Position numbers and translations under genes: made by a program
Shown: positions 42,063-52,807 of the stretch, piece after piece
Numbering within the stretch: the stretch's first letter is position 1
Layout of the letters: every line of letters starts with the position of its first letter
Source of the DNA: Pycnococcus provasolii
Taxonomy: Eukaryota > Chlorophyta > Pseudoscourfieldiophyceae > Pseudoscourfieldiales
Direction of reading: 5' to 3'
DNA: 64,000 bases
Assembly (NCBI GenBank): GCA_049487715.1
Contig: CP150573.1
Coordinates: forward strand, 124,001 to 188,000
Notes under the pieces: generated by a model
The model's database searches: none
What the model saw: the letters and a program-made list of their open reading frames with translations, nothing else
What the model was told of the DNA's origin: nothing

Positions 42063-44543
42063 ATGATGGCTGCAAGCACGTACATACGCACAGTCTTCGT
42101 CATAGTCGCACAGATACTCACTCTTCTCAATGGCAACAAAAACATATGCGCCCATGGCAGCTCGCTTCTTGCAGTCACACCCTCCTTAACTCGGTGCGTC
42201 GTCGACGGAAGTTCTGCAAACCAAAAAAGACAATGTCAGCGAAAACTCCAGGCACTGCTCTCCATCCCGCCGTCCAACTCGGACGTGGACACGCAAGCAC
42301 TCGAGGCGTCGGTGACGTGCGTCAAGGCGTGCCGCTGCCTCTCCAGCAACCCGACGCCAAACACACCCATCGCAACCACACTTCCGCCCGACGACGACGG
42401 AAACTGCCCTTGCGCGGATACCACTGCCAACGTAAAGCCGACGTGCGTCACGCTCCAAGCACCCATACGCATCACAGTCAAAAAGAGCCACGTCACCGCC
42501 GTGTATCCGCTGAGGTACGTGCGTGCATTCAACGACGGGCCGACGGAACGCGTAACCATCACAGGTGGCACATCCGGAGAGAAGAGGAAGTGCGCCGACG
42601 GAGCTCACGACGATCATCCCACGTGCGGGTGGCACTACGACCCATCCACGGGACAACGCACCGCGGACAGCCAGGGATTCTGCTGCGAGTGTTCCGCAAG
42701 CCAAGGGTGGAGCGAAACGTGGCACGGCCAGCACGGCGACAAGACGCGAGCGAACATCAACTGCGGCTTCTTCCAGCAAGGACTGTACTTCTCCGGCGTG
42801 CCTGGCTCCGCTCACTGCCTGTACTTCTCCGAGCTGTGGCACCAGGGCTACGAGGCAGAAGCGCCATTCGTCAGGTTCACCGTCAACGTGAACGTCAACG
42901 CAAGTGGCAGCCACGGCATGAAGACACTCGCGCTCTCGCCAGACAATCCCACCAAAGTGATGGACGACGGCAGCGTGGAGGCGAGGCTAAAGGGCGATCT
43001 CGCAGGGTATCGCAGCCTGCCCGCACTGCAGCACAAGTACGTCATGGTGCCGTTTCCGAAAGGAATGTCGCCGGGCGATGTACTGCGCACGGGAACGGAA
43101 GCGTGGACGATCCTCGATCGAGACCAAGTGAGCGTTGACGGATCGCAGTGCGATCGTGTGGGAACGAGCTTCACAGCGTTCCGCTACCAGTCGGGAGCAT
43201 GCGAGCGCCCCGTTGGCGCGTGCTTGGCGAACCAGATTATTGATATCACAAAGCGCGACGAGCAGCGCGTGGAAAATGGACTCGCGCCGCTGCACAAGCT
43301 GAGCCGGTATGGCGCCACGAATGCGTCAGCCTGGGTGAACACCGCGGGGACCGCGCGGCTGGAACTCGGAGTCGTGGTCCCCGATGCAGCTGAAAGTATC
43401 GTCACACTGACGATAGACGCCGACGATTTGGCGTACGTCGTGAACCGCTCGCCTGGACGCATCCTCGACGCGCGCGTGACTGGATTTGGTCGTGCCGCGA
43501 TCGGCACAGCACCCGCGGGCGTCTTCTACTTCGAAAGCATGGCGGGTGACGGATACCTGATGGTTGCCGTCGAGAACACCGGAACGCTTGCCGCTGACTT
43601 TCTCGTGACTGCGTCCAACTGCTCCGCCGGCGTGCTCAAGGGTAGCCTGCTAGCTCGTCCTATGTCGATCGGCCCAGGCGCCACGGAGCTGCTCGGTGGG
43701 AGTGGCGACGACGGATGGCGTCTGCGAATGGCAACATCCGCCGCTGGGCTTCACAACTGCACCGTGCAGCTTCGTGACAGCCTCGGTGTGCTCATTGACG
43801 AGGAAAGCGTCGTGTTCGGCACTAATGCCACGCTCTTCGACACGGCTCCCGTGCATGCAGGCAACGCAGCGGCAGCCACGGGTCCGAACTCCCCGCCGGG
43901 ACCTCCGCCAGACTGTAAGGCGAAGTGTCCCAAGCTGTACAACGTGGTGTGCCATGCCTTGCATGGCTGCTGGGAGAGGTTCTTCATCATCGTCGCGGTG
44001 ATGATGCTGGCTGTCGCTATTGTGGGGTTCATGGTGCGTGCGCTGCTACGTGCACCATGCTGCATCGGAAAGTTGGCGTGGCGCTCTGCTGCCTACGCCG
44101 TGCGAGACAACAGCGGAGTGACGACAGCTGCCGAGGTGGAGACAAAGCGCAGGGAGCCGCCGCCGCCGCCGCCGCCGCCGCCGCGAAAGTCATTTTGGCG
44201 CGAGCGAAGATTGTCGGCGAAAGCGCCGGATCCCGCGACGCGGCGTGCAGCGCTTCGCTTTCTACACTTGAGCACTTCAGGCGCATCGAAGCCCGCGCCG
44301 TTTGGCGTTCGCATGCCTGGTGAATCCTACTGCCTAGCGGTGTCCGCACTTCCTGAAGCTGGAGGGTTCGTCGTGACGCTACCCGCAGGTCGCGAATTTC
44401 AGCTCATCGCCTGGTGCAGCACGCGTGACTCCCACGTGAATCTCGAGCGTGCCATACCGCTATGCACAGGTGATAGGCTTTGGTTGACGAACGTGCAGGC
44501 GGCCTCTCTGCTTGACGCGCCGAGGCGCGTATGTCTGAACTGA
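42063..44543 (+). CDS. HAP2: Gamete fusion protein HAP2/GCS1
   Basis: ATG at 42063 (MMAASTYIR), 826 residues, intronless. A signal peptide (hydrophobic TVFVIVAQILTLLNG, about 10-25) is followed by a large Cys-rich ectodomain. The family signature lies at about 378-416 (GACERPVGACLANQIIDITK then DEQRVENGLAPLHKLSRYG), the conserved HAP2-GCS1 block. One transmembrane helix (RFFIIVAVMMLAVAIVGFMV) lies near 639-660. The cytoplasmic tail (about 160 residues) starts with Cys and basic residues and has nine consecutive Pro. HAP2 is the eukaryotic class II fusogen that merges gamete membranes; in green algae it acts on the minus or male-type gamete. Its presence means the species has, or recently had, a sexual cycle. 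The gap to the next gene is convergent (188 nt). Confidence 0.93.
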   Translation: MMAASTYIRTVFVIVAQILTLLNGNKNICAHGSSLLAVTPSLTRCVVDGSSANQKRQCQRKLQALLSIPPSNSDVDTQALEASVTCVKACRCLSSNPTPNTPIATTLPPDDDGNCPCADTTANVKPTCVTLQAPIRITVKKSHVTAVYPLRYVRAFNDGPTERVTITGGTSGEKRKCADGAHDDHPTCGWHYDPSTGQRTADSQGFCCECSASQGWSETWHGQHGDKTRANINCGFFQQGLYFSGVPGSAHCLYFSELWHQGYEAEAPFVRFTVNVNVNASGSHGMKTLALSPDNPTKVMDDGSVEARLKGDLAGYRSLPALQHKYVMVPFPKGMSPGDVLRTGTEAWTILDRDQVSVDGSQCDRVGTSFTAFRYQSGACERPVGACLANQIIDITKRDEQRVENGLAPLHKLSRYGATNASAWVNTAGTARLELGVVVPDAAESIVTLTIDADDLAYVVNRSPGRILDARVTGFGRAAIGTAPAGVFYFESMAGDGYLMVAVENTGTLAADFLVTASNCSAGVLKGSLLARPMSIGPGATELLGGSGDDGWRLRMATSAAGLHNCTVQLRDSLGVLIDEESVVFGTNATLFDTAPVHAGNAAAATGPNSPPGPPPDCKAKCPKLYNVVCHALHGCWERFFIIVAVMMLAVAIVGFMVRALLRAPCCIGKLAWRSAAYAVRDNSGVTTAAEVETKRREPPPPPPPPPRKSFWRERRLSAKAPDPATRRAALRFLHLSTSGASKPAPFGVRMPGESYCLAVSALPEAGGFVVTLPAGREFQLIAWCSTRDSHVNLERAIPLCTGDRLWLTNVQAASLLDAPRRVCLN

Positions 44544-44731
44544 CATGATTTCGCGCTTTGTTCTCCGTTGCACGTGCAGCGGAAAAGGAAGGAAGGGAAG
44601 AAGGGAGGAAGGCGGGAGGGGGAGGGAGAGTTGTTGTAAAAGATGTGCGATTGAGTTACACGACGACGAAGCGAATCAACATCGTCCAGTCGAGAGATTA
44701 GATTTTTTCAACGCCGAGAAAAACAAATCAC

Positions 44732-47700
44732 TCAATGTGGTCGTTGGAACATCGACTTGAAAAGGTTTGAAAAGCTCGAGGATGGACTCATTCCACGCTT
44801 TGCATTGCTGCGGCTGCCGAAACCATTGCCATTGTCACTGCCACCATGGCCGTCACCCAAATCGTCTGTCGCCAAGGACGTCTCAGACGGTGAGCGAGAC
44901 ATACGTGACGAGTTGCTCATCTGGTCGTGGTAGCCAAAGACGGTGTGCGGCGCGAGCCGAATGCTTGTCAGTGCAAGATCGGCACAGGCGCGCGCCTTTT
45001 CGGCAGTCTCGTCGGCGCGCTTCGTCGCCAACGCCAGCTGCCTCTGAGGCTCTCCCTCTGGTGCAAACAGCCTCGCCGCATTTACCTCCGCTATCTTAGA
45101 AGCAGCCAGCGCCGCCTCCTGCGCAGAAATGTACTCTCGGGCCCACTGGTAGTCTTTCTTCGAGTTTGGGCTGCTAACTTTTACCGGGCTCGACGAGCTG
45201 GATGGTGCCAACGACACACTCACCTGCTCGGAGCTCTCGAGCATGCCATCAGCGAAGTTGACAACGTACAGCTTTGCGGGTGAGCCTGCACCGCTTGCTT
45301 TCACGTGCAGCGTACCACGCCCATGCTTCTTCCCATTTTTCCACGAACCGCGGTACACCTGCCCCGACTTGGCGTGCAGGTATACACCATTGCCCTCAGG
45401 CACATCGGCCGCGTATTCGCCGGCATATCGGTCACCGTTGGCAAATATGTACGTTCCAATGCCAGCCCTCTCGCCGTTCTCGTACGTGCCAATGTACTGG
45501 CTGTCGTCTGAGCACTGCTGCATGCCGAGACCGTGACGCTTGCCTTCCAGCCATGATCCCTCGAACAGGTCTCCCTGGAAGTACCTGCATGCTCCATAGC
45601 CGCTTCGCATGCCCTCTTTGTAGGCGCCACGGTATGTGGATCCTCGCGCCCACACCTCGAACCCAAAGCCATTGTAGGACCCATGTTGCCATCGACCCTC
45701 ATAGCGGCCGGCGGAGTTGAAGAGGTAGACGCCGTAGCCGGACATCTCGTCTCGCTTGAATCGACCCTGGAATTTATCACCGGTGTGGAAGATGTACACG
45801 CCAATGCCATCCTTCTTGTCGTTGCGGTAGCTGCCCTCGTACCAGTCTCCATTTCGACATATGCTGAGCTGGTGGCCATTCCGCGTTTTCTCGTCAACGC
45901 TTGATCGAGCACTTTCGACGCTCGATCGACCGTCAGCGCTCTTTCGTTCGTGGGTGACATTCTCACCCACCTCCTCTTGCGTTTCGATGGCAGATGATTC
46001 ATCGGCACCTTCCGTTGCCTCACTGGACATGTCATGCCGAGGCGGCTCGTTGCCAACAATGGCCGATGCACTCGGCTCAATCTCAGCAGAAGCATTGCCA
46101 TTCGCAGTGCTGGCTTCAGCAGATGTGTTGCCCTTGCGATTGCGAAAGAGTCGTAGAGCTTTGCGCCAGATGGGAGACGTGCTCGTCCTGTTCGCGGCAG
46201 CATCAGAAAGCGAAGTGATTGGCAGCATTGGCGATGATGCTGGCGACCTTTTAACGCTAGCCTCAGTTGGACTCGGTTCGTTCGATGTAGTCGGGGACTC
46301 AGCGTCCCCAGAATCTACCATCGCCGCGGCGGCTGCAGCAACTGCAGCCAATGCCACGCTCTCGGGAGCTCTCGGCGGAGTCTTCGCAGTGGCATCATCT
46401 GCCAACACTTCGTCCGGTGCAACTGAGTCACTCTCTTTAGAAAGCGCGGCAGATTTCTGACTGCTCATCGTCTTATTCGGGGAGCTTGGCGCGCTGGGCC
46501 TTGGAGATGCCTTGGACCCAGTGCTTCGCTCCGCCGTCGCTCTGTTTTGTTCAGACGTGTTTCGTGCCAGTGAATCGTGCCTTGGCCCGAGGGCTTTTTC
46601 CAAAGCTGAATTTACCCTTGCGGCCTTTCGCGCCACGATCGCCTCTGCCGCCGCTTGCCTCGCTTCATCAGCAGCGGCACGACGCGCTGCCGCTGCCTTG
46701 AGGCGTTCGTTGGTGTTTTGGGCGTATTCTAGAGTGTCCTGCGTACTCGGTGTAAGCATGGACACACCCCATCCAATAGCAGTGTTACCGGCTGTCGCAC
46801 CAGTATCTGCCGAAGGTCTAGGTTGAGGGGAAGGTGGCGGTCTTGGTGAAGCATTTCCCGAATGCATGTGTGTGGTCCTAGGCGACGCCAGCGCCCACGG
46901 ACTTCGGCTCGTCGCGGACTTTGGTCGTACCATCTCGCGAGAGATTCTTGGTGTGGATGGCTGCGAGAGGCTATGTCTGCGCTCGCGCTCGTGCTCGTCC
47001 CCTCGAGGCGTTGTTGGCCTCGAGGTGACGGGCTTGCGTACCTCGCGAGGCGTGACGTCTCCTGCCGTGGGAGATGCCTGCGAAAAGCTGTGCCTGCGCA
47101 CAGCGCGCGGCGTGGTACTTCGAGTCAGCGATGAATTTGAAGGAGAGCTGCGAGGCGAAGGCGGTCGTCGCGCCATGCTCGAAAGAGTAGATCTTGCCAG
47201 ATCACGAGACAGGCGCGGCGTAGGCGGCTGCGACGACGACGGTCTCTTCAAATCGCGGGATGATGTGCGTGGTGAGGACGGCACCGATGAGCTCGGTGTC
47301 GGAGGACGGTCTGCTGCAATGCGATGGCTTCGCGCAGATCCTCCTACCGTCGCTGGGGTTCTTCTTTCTGGACGAGGTGGTAGCTTGGTTTGTGACTCTC
47401 CACCAGGCGCGCCGAAAGCAGGCTCGAAGTGCGTGTTTCTTGCCGATTTCTCTGGGGTCGTCTGTCCAGATGTCGACGGCGTTGACATGGGGCTTGTCAT
47501 TGTCCGTGCTGGCATTGTCCGTGCACGGGTCATCAGTTTGTCGAGCTTTCTCGATGAAAGCTCGAGCGTGGATTTGCCAGTCACCTCCTCTTCATCGATC
47601 AACGCGTCGTTATCCTCCAGGCGCCAAGTGTCGCGCGAAATCAAGTCTGCAGGCGCCTTACCTGTAGTCCACTGCCTACCTCCTCGCGCCAGAACATCCT

Positions 47701-49295
47701 CGAGGTTCACGAAGACGTTGTCACCCTCGACTCGCACGGAGTCGCCGTGGAACTTCCGTAGGTACGCGACTGTCATATGAACGGGGATGTTCATGCCATA
47801 GCCGGGACGACTGCGTTCTTGGATGACGTCGAAGTTGTCACCCTCCTCGAACGGGTCATTGGCAAGCTGGCGAATGTAGGGGGCGTGCTCCGATCGCTGG
47901 AATGACTGCCATCCTGGTCGCGCGGGCATATCGCGATTCGGATCACGCTCGGATGCTCTCCTGTCCTCCTCGCTCACAATATTTTCTTCGCCATTGGACA
48001 GGCGCACAATCGCACCACTAACCGCACGGAGCGCCTTCGAGAGCGGCTTCATCGCCCCGATGTGTGCCTCCGCACCCTCGGCGTCGACGTCTCCGGACAT
48101 GAACGCTCCCTGCGGCACTGGGTGGCGCCGCTCAGCCTTACCAAGTTCCTCGAGGATATCGTCGGCGGCTTGCTGAGTGCGGCCAAGCTCTGCCCAGCAC
48201 GACTGCGTTCGCCGAACCGCGATGCGCATTCCAGCTGCATGAGCTTCTGAGTTAAGTGCAGGGTCTAACGCAACGTCCTCCAGCGCCCGCTTCGTGGACT
48301 CTAGTAACTGGCGCATTTGCCCAAGCAGCGTCTTGATCGCGTCGCGAATGTGCCGTAATCGTCCACGGTGCTTGTAGCTGTCGTGTGTCTCATTGCCCAC
48401 CTTCTCGAACAGATTCTGCAACCTTGGCAGCGCTCTAAGCGCGACGCCGGACGCCAGATCCGCCGCTTCTAGCGCGAATGGGAGTGGCACGATAGGGCGC
48501 AGCCTGCTTCTTGGCGTGCTGCCGCCGTCGACGGAACCCGCGATGGAACCCGGCGTGCTTGATTCTGAGGATGAACCTGGCGAGGAAACGGAACGCGAGA
48601 GCCGCCTGCGCGAATCGCACGACGCTGGACTACTCGCCGCCGCTCGGCCGTTGATGCGCTCGACCGCCGCCGCGCCTGCGCTGTCGGTTCGTCTTGCTTG
48701 AGCGTCATAGTTCACCTGCGGCGAAACGTTTGCCGTGATGCGTCTTAGTAGCGACAGCAGAGAGAGCAGTGCCGTTTGGCTGCCGTTGACGAGTGGCGCG
48801 GCACTGTAGGCGAGTTCCGACGAATGGCCGAGTTTGCTCAGTGCTCGCTGCAGCAACTTGTAATTGTTCGTAGCCTCGTACCACGTCGGCGGTGCGAAGT
48901 GCACCTTTTTCATGGGCAAGCCAGCCTGCGGAAAGTACGCGTCGATCAGCTGGCACTGAATTGCGCCGGAGGCGAGCTGGTGGTTGAAAGTTTTGTGGTC
49001 GTTGTTTTATTATGCGACGTTAGTTTTTTTGTTTCGTGTTGGGTTGGGCATACGACGCGCCACGTTCGGCCGCGTGGATTTTTGTGAGAGCGAAGCTTAC
49101 CTGCTCGAGCGAGGTTACGTTGAGTCCGAGGACCTGGCTCACCCACGCGAACATGCTTCTTGCTGACGGCTGCGAGTCGGCGCTACCACTATTTCGCGGG
49201 CTATTTTGAGCCCCCAAAGGAGCCATGGGAGCCCAAACCCAAGGAGGGGGTCCCAAGGAAGTGTCACGCGAAGACGAAGAGGGCATAGACGCCAT
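44732..49295 (-). CDS. EB1-type CH domain / MORN-repeat fusion protein
   Basis: Exon 49295-49101 and exon 48976-44732 with a 124-nt intron (GAGCAG|GTAAGC to CACCAG|CTC), phase 0, 1479 residues. Only after splicing does a full calponin-homology domain of the EB1 kind appear at about 47-130: SMFAWVSQVLGLNVTSLEQ joined to LASGAIQCQLIDAYFPQAG, then MKKVHFAPPTWYEATNNYKL. A helical region, a folded segment near 400-460 (IPVHMTVAYLRKFHGDSVRV), and a long Ser/Pro/Arg-rich disordered region with S/T-P sites follow. Eight MORN repeats lie at about 1103-1294 (for example GDKFQGRFKRDEMSGYGVYL), then a short helix and Ser-rich tail. EB1 CH domains read microtubule plus ends; MORN repeats bind lipids or scaffolds. 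The EB1 homology dimer domain is absent. Confidence 0.88.
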
Positions 49296-50481
49296 AGTCC
49301 ATATACACAGCACAGCACAGCACAGCACAGCACAGCTTAACAGCTTAACAGCTTAAGAAACGCTGGCCCCAGAACACTGCAGTCACCGCCATGAAACTTA
49401 AGTTTGCTAAAACTAAAATCCTTTTAGAAGCTGATTTCGAAACCTAACCTAACCCCCTTTGATGGATGGAGGCCGGCCAAACGTTGGATGACGAAGTTGA
49501 CGAAGGGACCAGGCGCGGAAACACTTCCTTGCAACAAAACAATTTGATGACCCGTGGTTAGGGGTTGGATGATCTTTGGAGGGATAAAGGTGGGGGATAA
49601 GCGTTGGCCTGGTGGGAGGAGCTCAGTGGTGGGTTTGATGCGACCACCTGTCCACCTGATGCGACCTGCGACCAGGTGATGCGACCCCTGGGGTGATGCG
49701 ACAACCTAACCTTACGATAGGTGATGCGAGTTGCGACGACCTTTGGAATTTGCATGCGCCAATTCCGCCAAATGTCCTCGAGGCTCAGTCGAGGCTCAGT
49801 GACCTCAGTCGTCTTTTCACCAAAGGAAGGAGGCTCACCCAAATTATTAGTCCTATTACCCGTTTAGGCAGCAAACTTGTACTGTATTGGGCGGGTGCGA
49901 ACGTCGTACAGTACGGTACAGTACCATGGTACAGTTTACAGGACGTGCTCCGGTCTGCCGGTGCTCGTCGTCCCAGTCTCCTTCGAAATACCACGGGTGG
50001 TACGGGAAGTTAAGATTAAGCTCTCAGCCAAAAGGCACCGGGAAAGGCACCTCTCGGCAGGTGTCCTCTCGGCCATCAATCAGCTTTAATTTTTTCATCA
50101 GCCATCAGCGGCTCTGTGGGTCAGGTGGGTGTGTGGGTATTGAGCAATGCAATCACGAACATGAACATGGGCCTTTCATCATCAGCCCATCACAAAGGAT
50201 CACAAAGAAGTTGGGGCCCAAAAAAGCAGCTCCCGCCTCCCCGGGCAGCCGGGAGGAAAAAAAGAATACCATTATGAGTAGCGAGGCTCGTGGCTCGTTT
50301 GGGTTGGGGGGGCTGGGAAGGTGAAATGGCCCGCGACTCAATTGACCTATTGTGGATAACCCGAACCCAAACCCTAACCCTAATCCTCAAAAACAGAACA
50401 GGAAGAGTGGGACTTATCTTATCTTTTTAAAAAAATCACACATTTACACTTTTTTGCCTTGGAGGCGAGTCTTTCCTTTCG
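49296..50481. promoter_or_regulatory. 1.2-kb gap upstream of the EB1/MORN gene
   Basis: Starts with tandem CACAG repeats (CACAGCACAGCACAGC, 49306-49335) and three AACAGCTT units, probably the 5' leader of the minus-strand gene. AACCTAACCTAACCCCC lies at 49441-49457, about six TGATGCGAC units at 49636-49735, a 12-bp palindrome GTACCATGGTAC at 49921-49932, and AAACCCTAACCCTAATCC at 50369-50386. Small frames here lack support. Confidence 0.5.
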
Positions 50482-51620
50482 TCACCGCAAGCCGCGCTTC
50501 GCCGGCGCCTTCGTCGTCTCCTCCTCCACGTGGTCCACCGGGTCGCACTCGCACTTGTCGCGAAGCTGCGTGATGGTTCGCTGAAGATCCCAATTGCCAT
50601 ATCCCTTGAGTTCGCAGAGATGCTGCGGCTTGTGGCAGCAATGCTCGCGATTCCAGATGGGAGAGCCGAAACTCATGCCGCACAGCAGAGGCCTGTCAAA
50701 CTTGCCGTTGAGCGACGAGTACGCGCAATGCAACTGCAGCGTGTCGCAGTACGCGCGGAGCGTTCGCAGGTGGCCGCACTTCTCGCTCTCGGGGAAGTTG
50801 TGCGCACCCTTGCGTCCCTGAGGCCCGCCACCTGTGATTTCGCCGCGCGTAGCTGCGACGTCCTTGCAAAAGTGCGCTTGCTGCTGCTCCAAGATTGTGT
50901 GGCACATGTCAGGAAGATTCTGCGGGCACTCGAAGCCCTTGCGCGCACGTGTCTGACAGCCCATGTCGTCGCATATGAATTCCCTGTTTGATTTTTGTTA
51001 TGTTTGTGTGGAGCACGTCAGTTCCCAAAACGTTAAGCGCCCGCCGCCGCGCTTCTTCACGATAAGGCTGGTTGAGGTGTGTGTGCACTTTATAACGTAA
51101 GAACGCACTTTTCGATTCCCTTGCGCACGTATGCCTTGCGTTCGTCTCTGAGTGGCTTGGCGCGGAACTCAAAGTCGTTCACGAGGTCCTCCGACAGGCT
51201 CGTTCCGTTCATGCCGAACTCCGTGGTGTCGAGTTCTCCCGTGACGAAGTGGCTGTGCCTCCTGACGACGCGCAGCACGCTCGGGTGTCTGTGCAGTTCG
51301 TTCTGGTATGCGAGGAGCGCGAGCGCCGTGAAGATGGCGCCTAAGATTATGGTCGGTATGATCCACCCTCTTTTTTCCCATCTCTGTGCACTTCTGAGCT
51401 GTTCCATGGCGCGGTCGTACCTGTCGATGTCGTTCATGATTTTCTCGGTTTCTGCCGCCTGTTTGATCATCGCCTCTTCGGTCGCGAGTTGTTCCGCGAT
51501 GGCAATGAGCACGGCATCTTTGACGTGCGAGTCAGACGCGGAGGCGGCCGGGCCGTGCAGCGGGTTGTGCATCGCGTTTCCTGTGGCAATTCCTGTGGGT
51601 AAGCCCGAGCCACTCCTCAT
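50482..51620 (-). CDS. Single-pass membrane protein with Cys-rich domain
   Basis: Exon 51620-51109 and exon 50983-50482 with a 125-nt intron (GAAAA|GTGCGT to AACAG|GGAATTC), phase 2, 337 residues. The join is convincing because it links two frames exactly. The N-terminal ~80 residues are soluble and helical. One transmembrane helix (WIIPTIILGAIFTALALLAY) lies near 100-120, then a 70-residue linker with NGT sequon, and a C-terminal domain with about fourteen Cys (FICDDMGC, FECPQ, CHTI, FCKD, KCGH, YCDTLQLHCAY, LCGM, HCCHK, LCEL, CECDP). Such Cys density suggests disulfides in the lumen or outside the cell. No known Cys-rich family matched. The start faces the oxygenase/acyltransferase fusion 1.2 kb away. 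Confidence 0.72.
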
Positions 51621-52807
51621 CACGCGTGATCAAGGACTGACGAGACGATTTTAAAAGTGTGTATATGTATGGCTAATCAAACCAAGAGCAAGAGCCCAAA
51701 AAACCACTGGTGCCAGAGCAGTAAAAACCAAGGGAACCAAGAGAAGTGTGCCTTAAGAGCAGAGCAACGATGCAAATAACGACTCAAGAGTCAAGTAAAT
51801 ACTTACTGCAAGTGATGAAAGCAAGCAGGAAAAGCAGCAGGAAACGCAGTACTTGTTCTGTTCTTGTTCTGTTCTTAAAAGCAGGAAAAGCAGATAGGAT
51901 AAGGATAAGATGCCTGACACCGACAAGAAAGAAAAGATAGCTCTACGATAGACAGCGATAGACAGTGCGAGGATAGCTGAGGATAGCTGAGGATAGCTGA
52001 GGGAGCTCTCACACCTGTACCTAAGTCTGTATTTATCTAAGGTTAGCTCACCTTAAGGTTAGATACTACTACTACTACTAGTATGTATGTGGCCGCAACG
52101 CAGCAACTGCTTAATGGAGAGGAGAAAACTTTCCAGGAAAGGTGGGATGATGATGAAAAGATTGTCGCCTACGGTAGGAGATTGCGATTGCGATTCGGAT
52201 TCGGGCCGATTGCAGTTGCTTTTTTAAGCGGTGATGGCGGATCCCAAGGGCGATGGGGTAACTAGGATGTGCGGCTGGTCTCGCCTTATCTATCCCCTAG
52301 GAAAGGCATAGGGGATACATTGCAGGGAAGGGAGTCCGCTGAATTCCGCGCAGCGAGGAACGTTTTTCCGGTGAGGAACACCTGTGAGGAACCCCCTGCC
52401 TATCCCGTCCTTTGGATTGAGTACTACTGCGCGGTATTTATTGTAATGCACTGCGGAAACGTGGATATGGTGACGGGCGGGGCCGTCACTGCCAATCTGC
52501 CATACCTTGCTCCTCTCTCTACACAGCCACGCTATCGTAGGTCGAATTCGGGAGGTGGTCGAAGGACCACCAAGCATGAGGTCCAAGCATGAAGAAGCTT
52601 GGAAGAAGGCTTAGGCCAAACCAGGTGGCCAAACCCCCATTAGAAGGCTAACCCCGAAACTAACCCCGAAACTAACCTCGAACCCCTCCTCTCCACTCCA
52701 CTCCTCGGATTTCCCTCCCCGGAGAAGCTTCTATTCTACCTTAGGACGTTTTTTTTCGTTTTTTCCGTTTTCGCGGCATCGGAATCCGCCGCATTATTGG
52801 GATAGAT
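51621..52807. promoter_or_regulatory. 1.2-kb divergent intergenic region
   Basis: AT-richer than the genes. Contains AGCAGGAAAAGCAG-type direct repeats (51810-51900), three GAGGATAGCT units (51970-52000), a TAC trinucleotide run (about 52065-52080), and three CTAACCCCGAAA-like units at 52649-52685, a degenerate form of the telomere-like motif about 125 bp before the next start. No gene seen. Confidence 0.5.
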
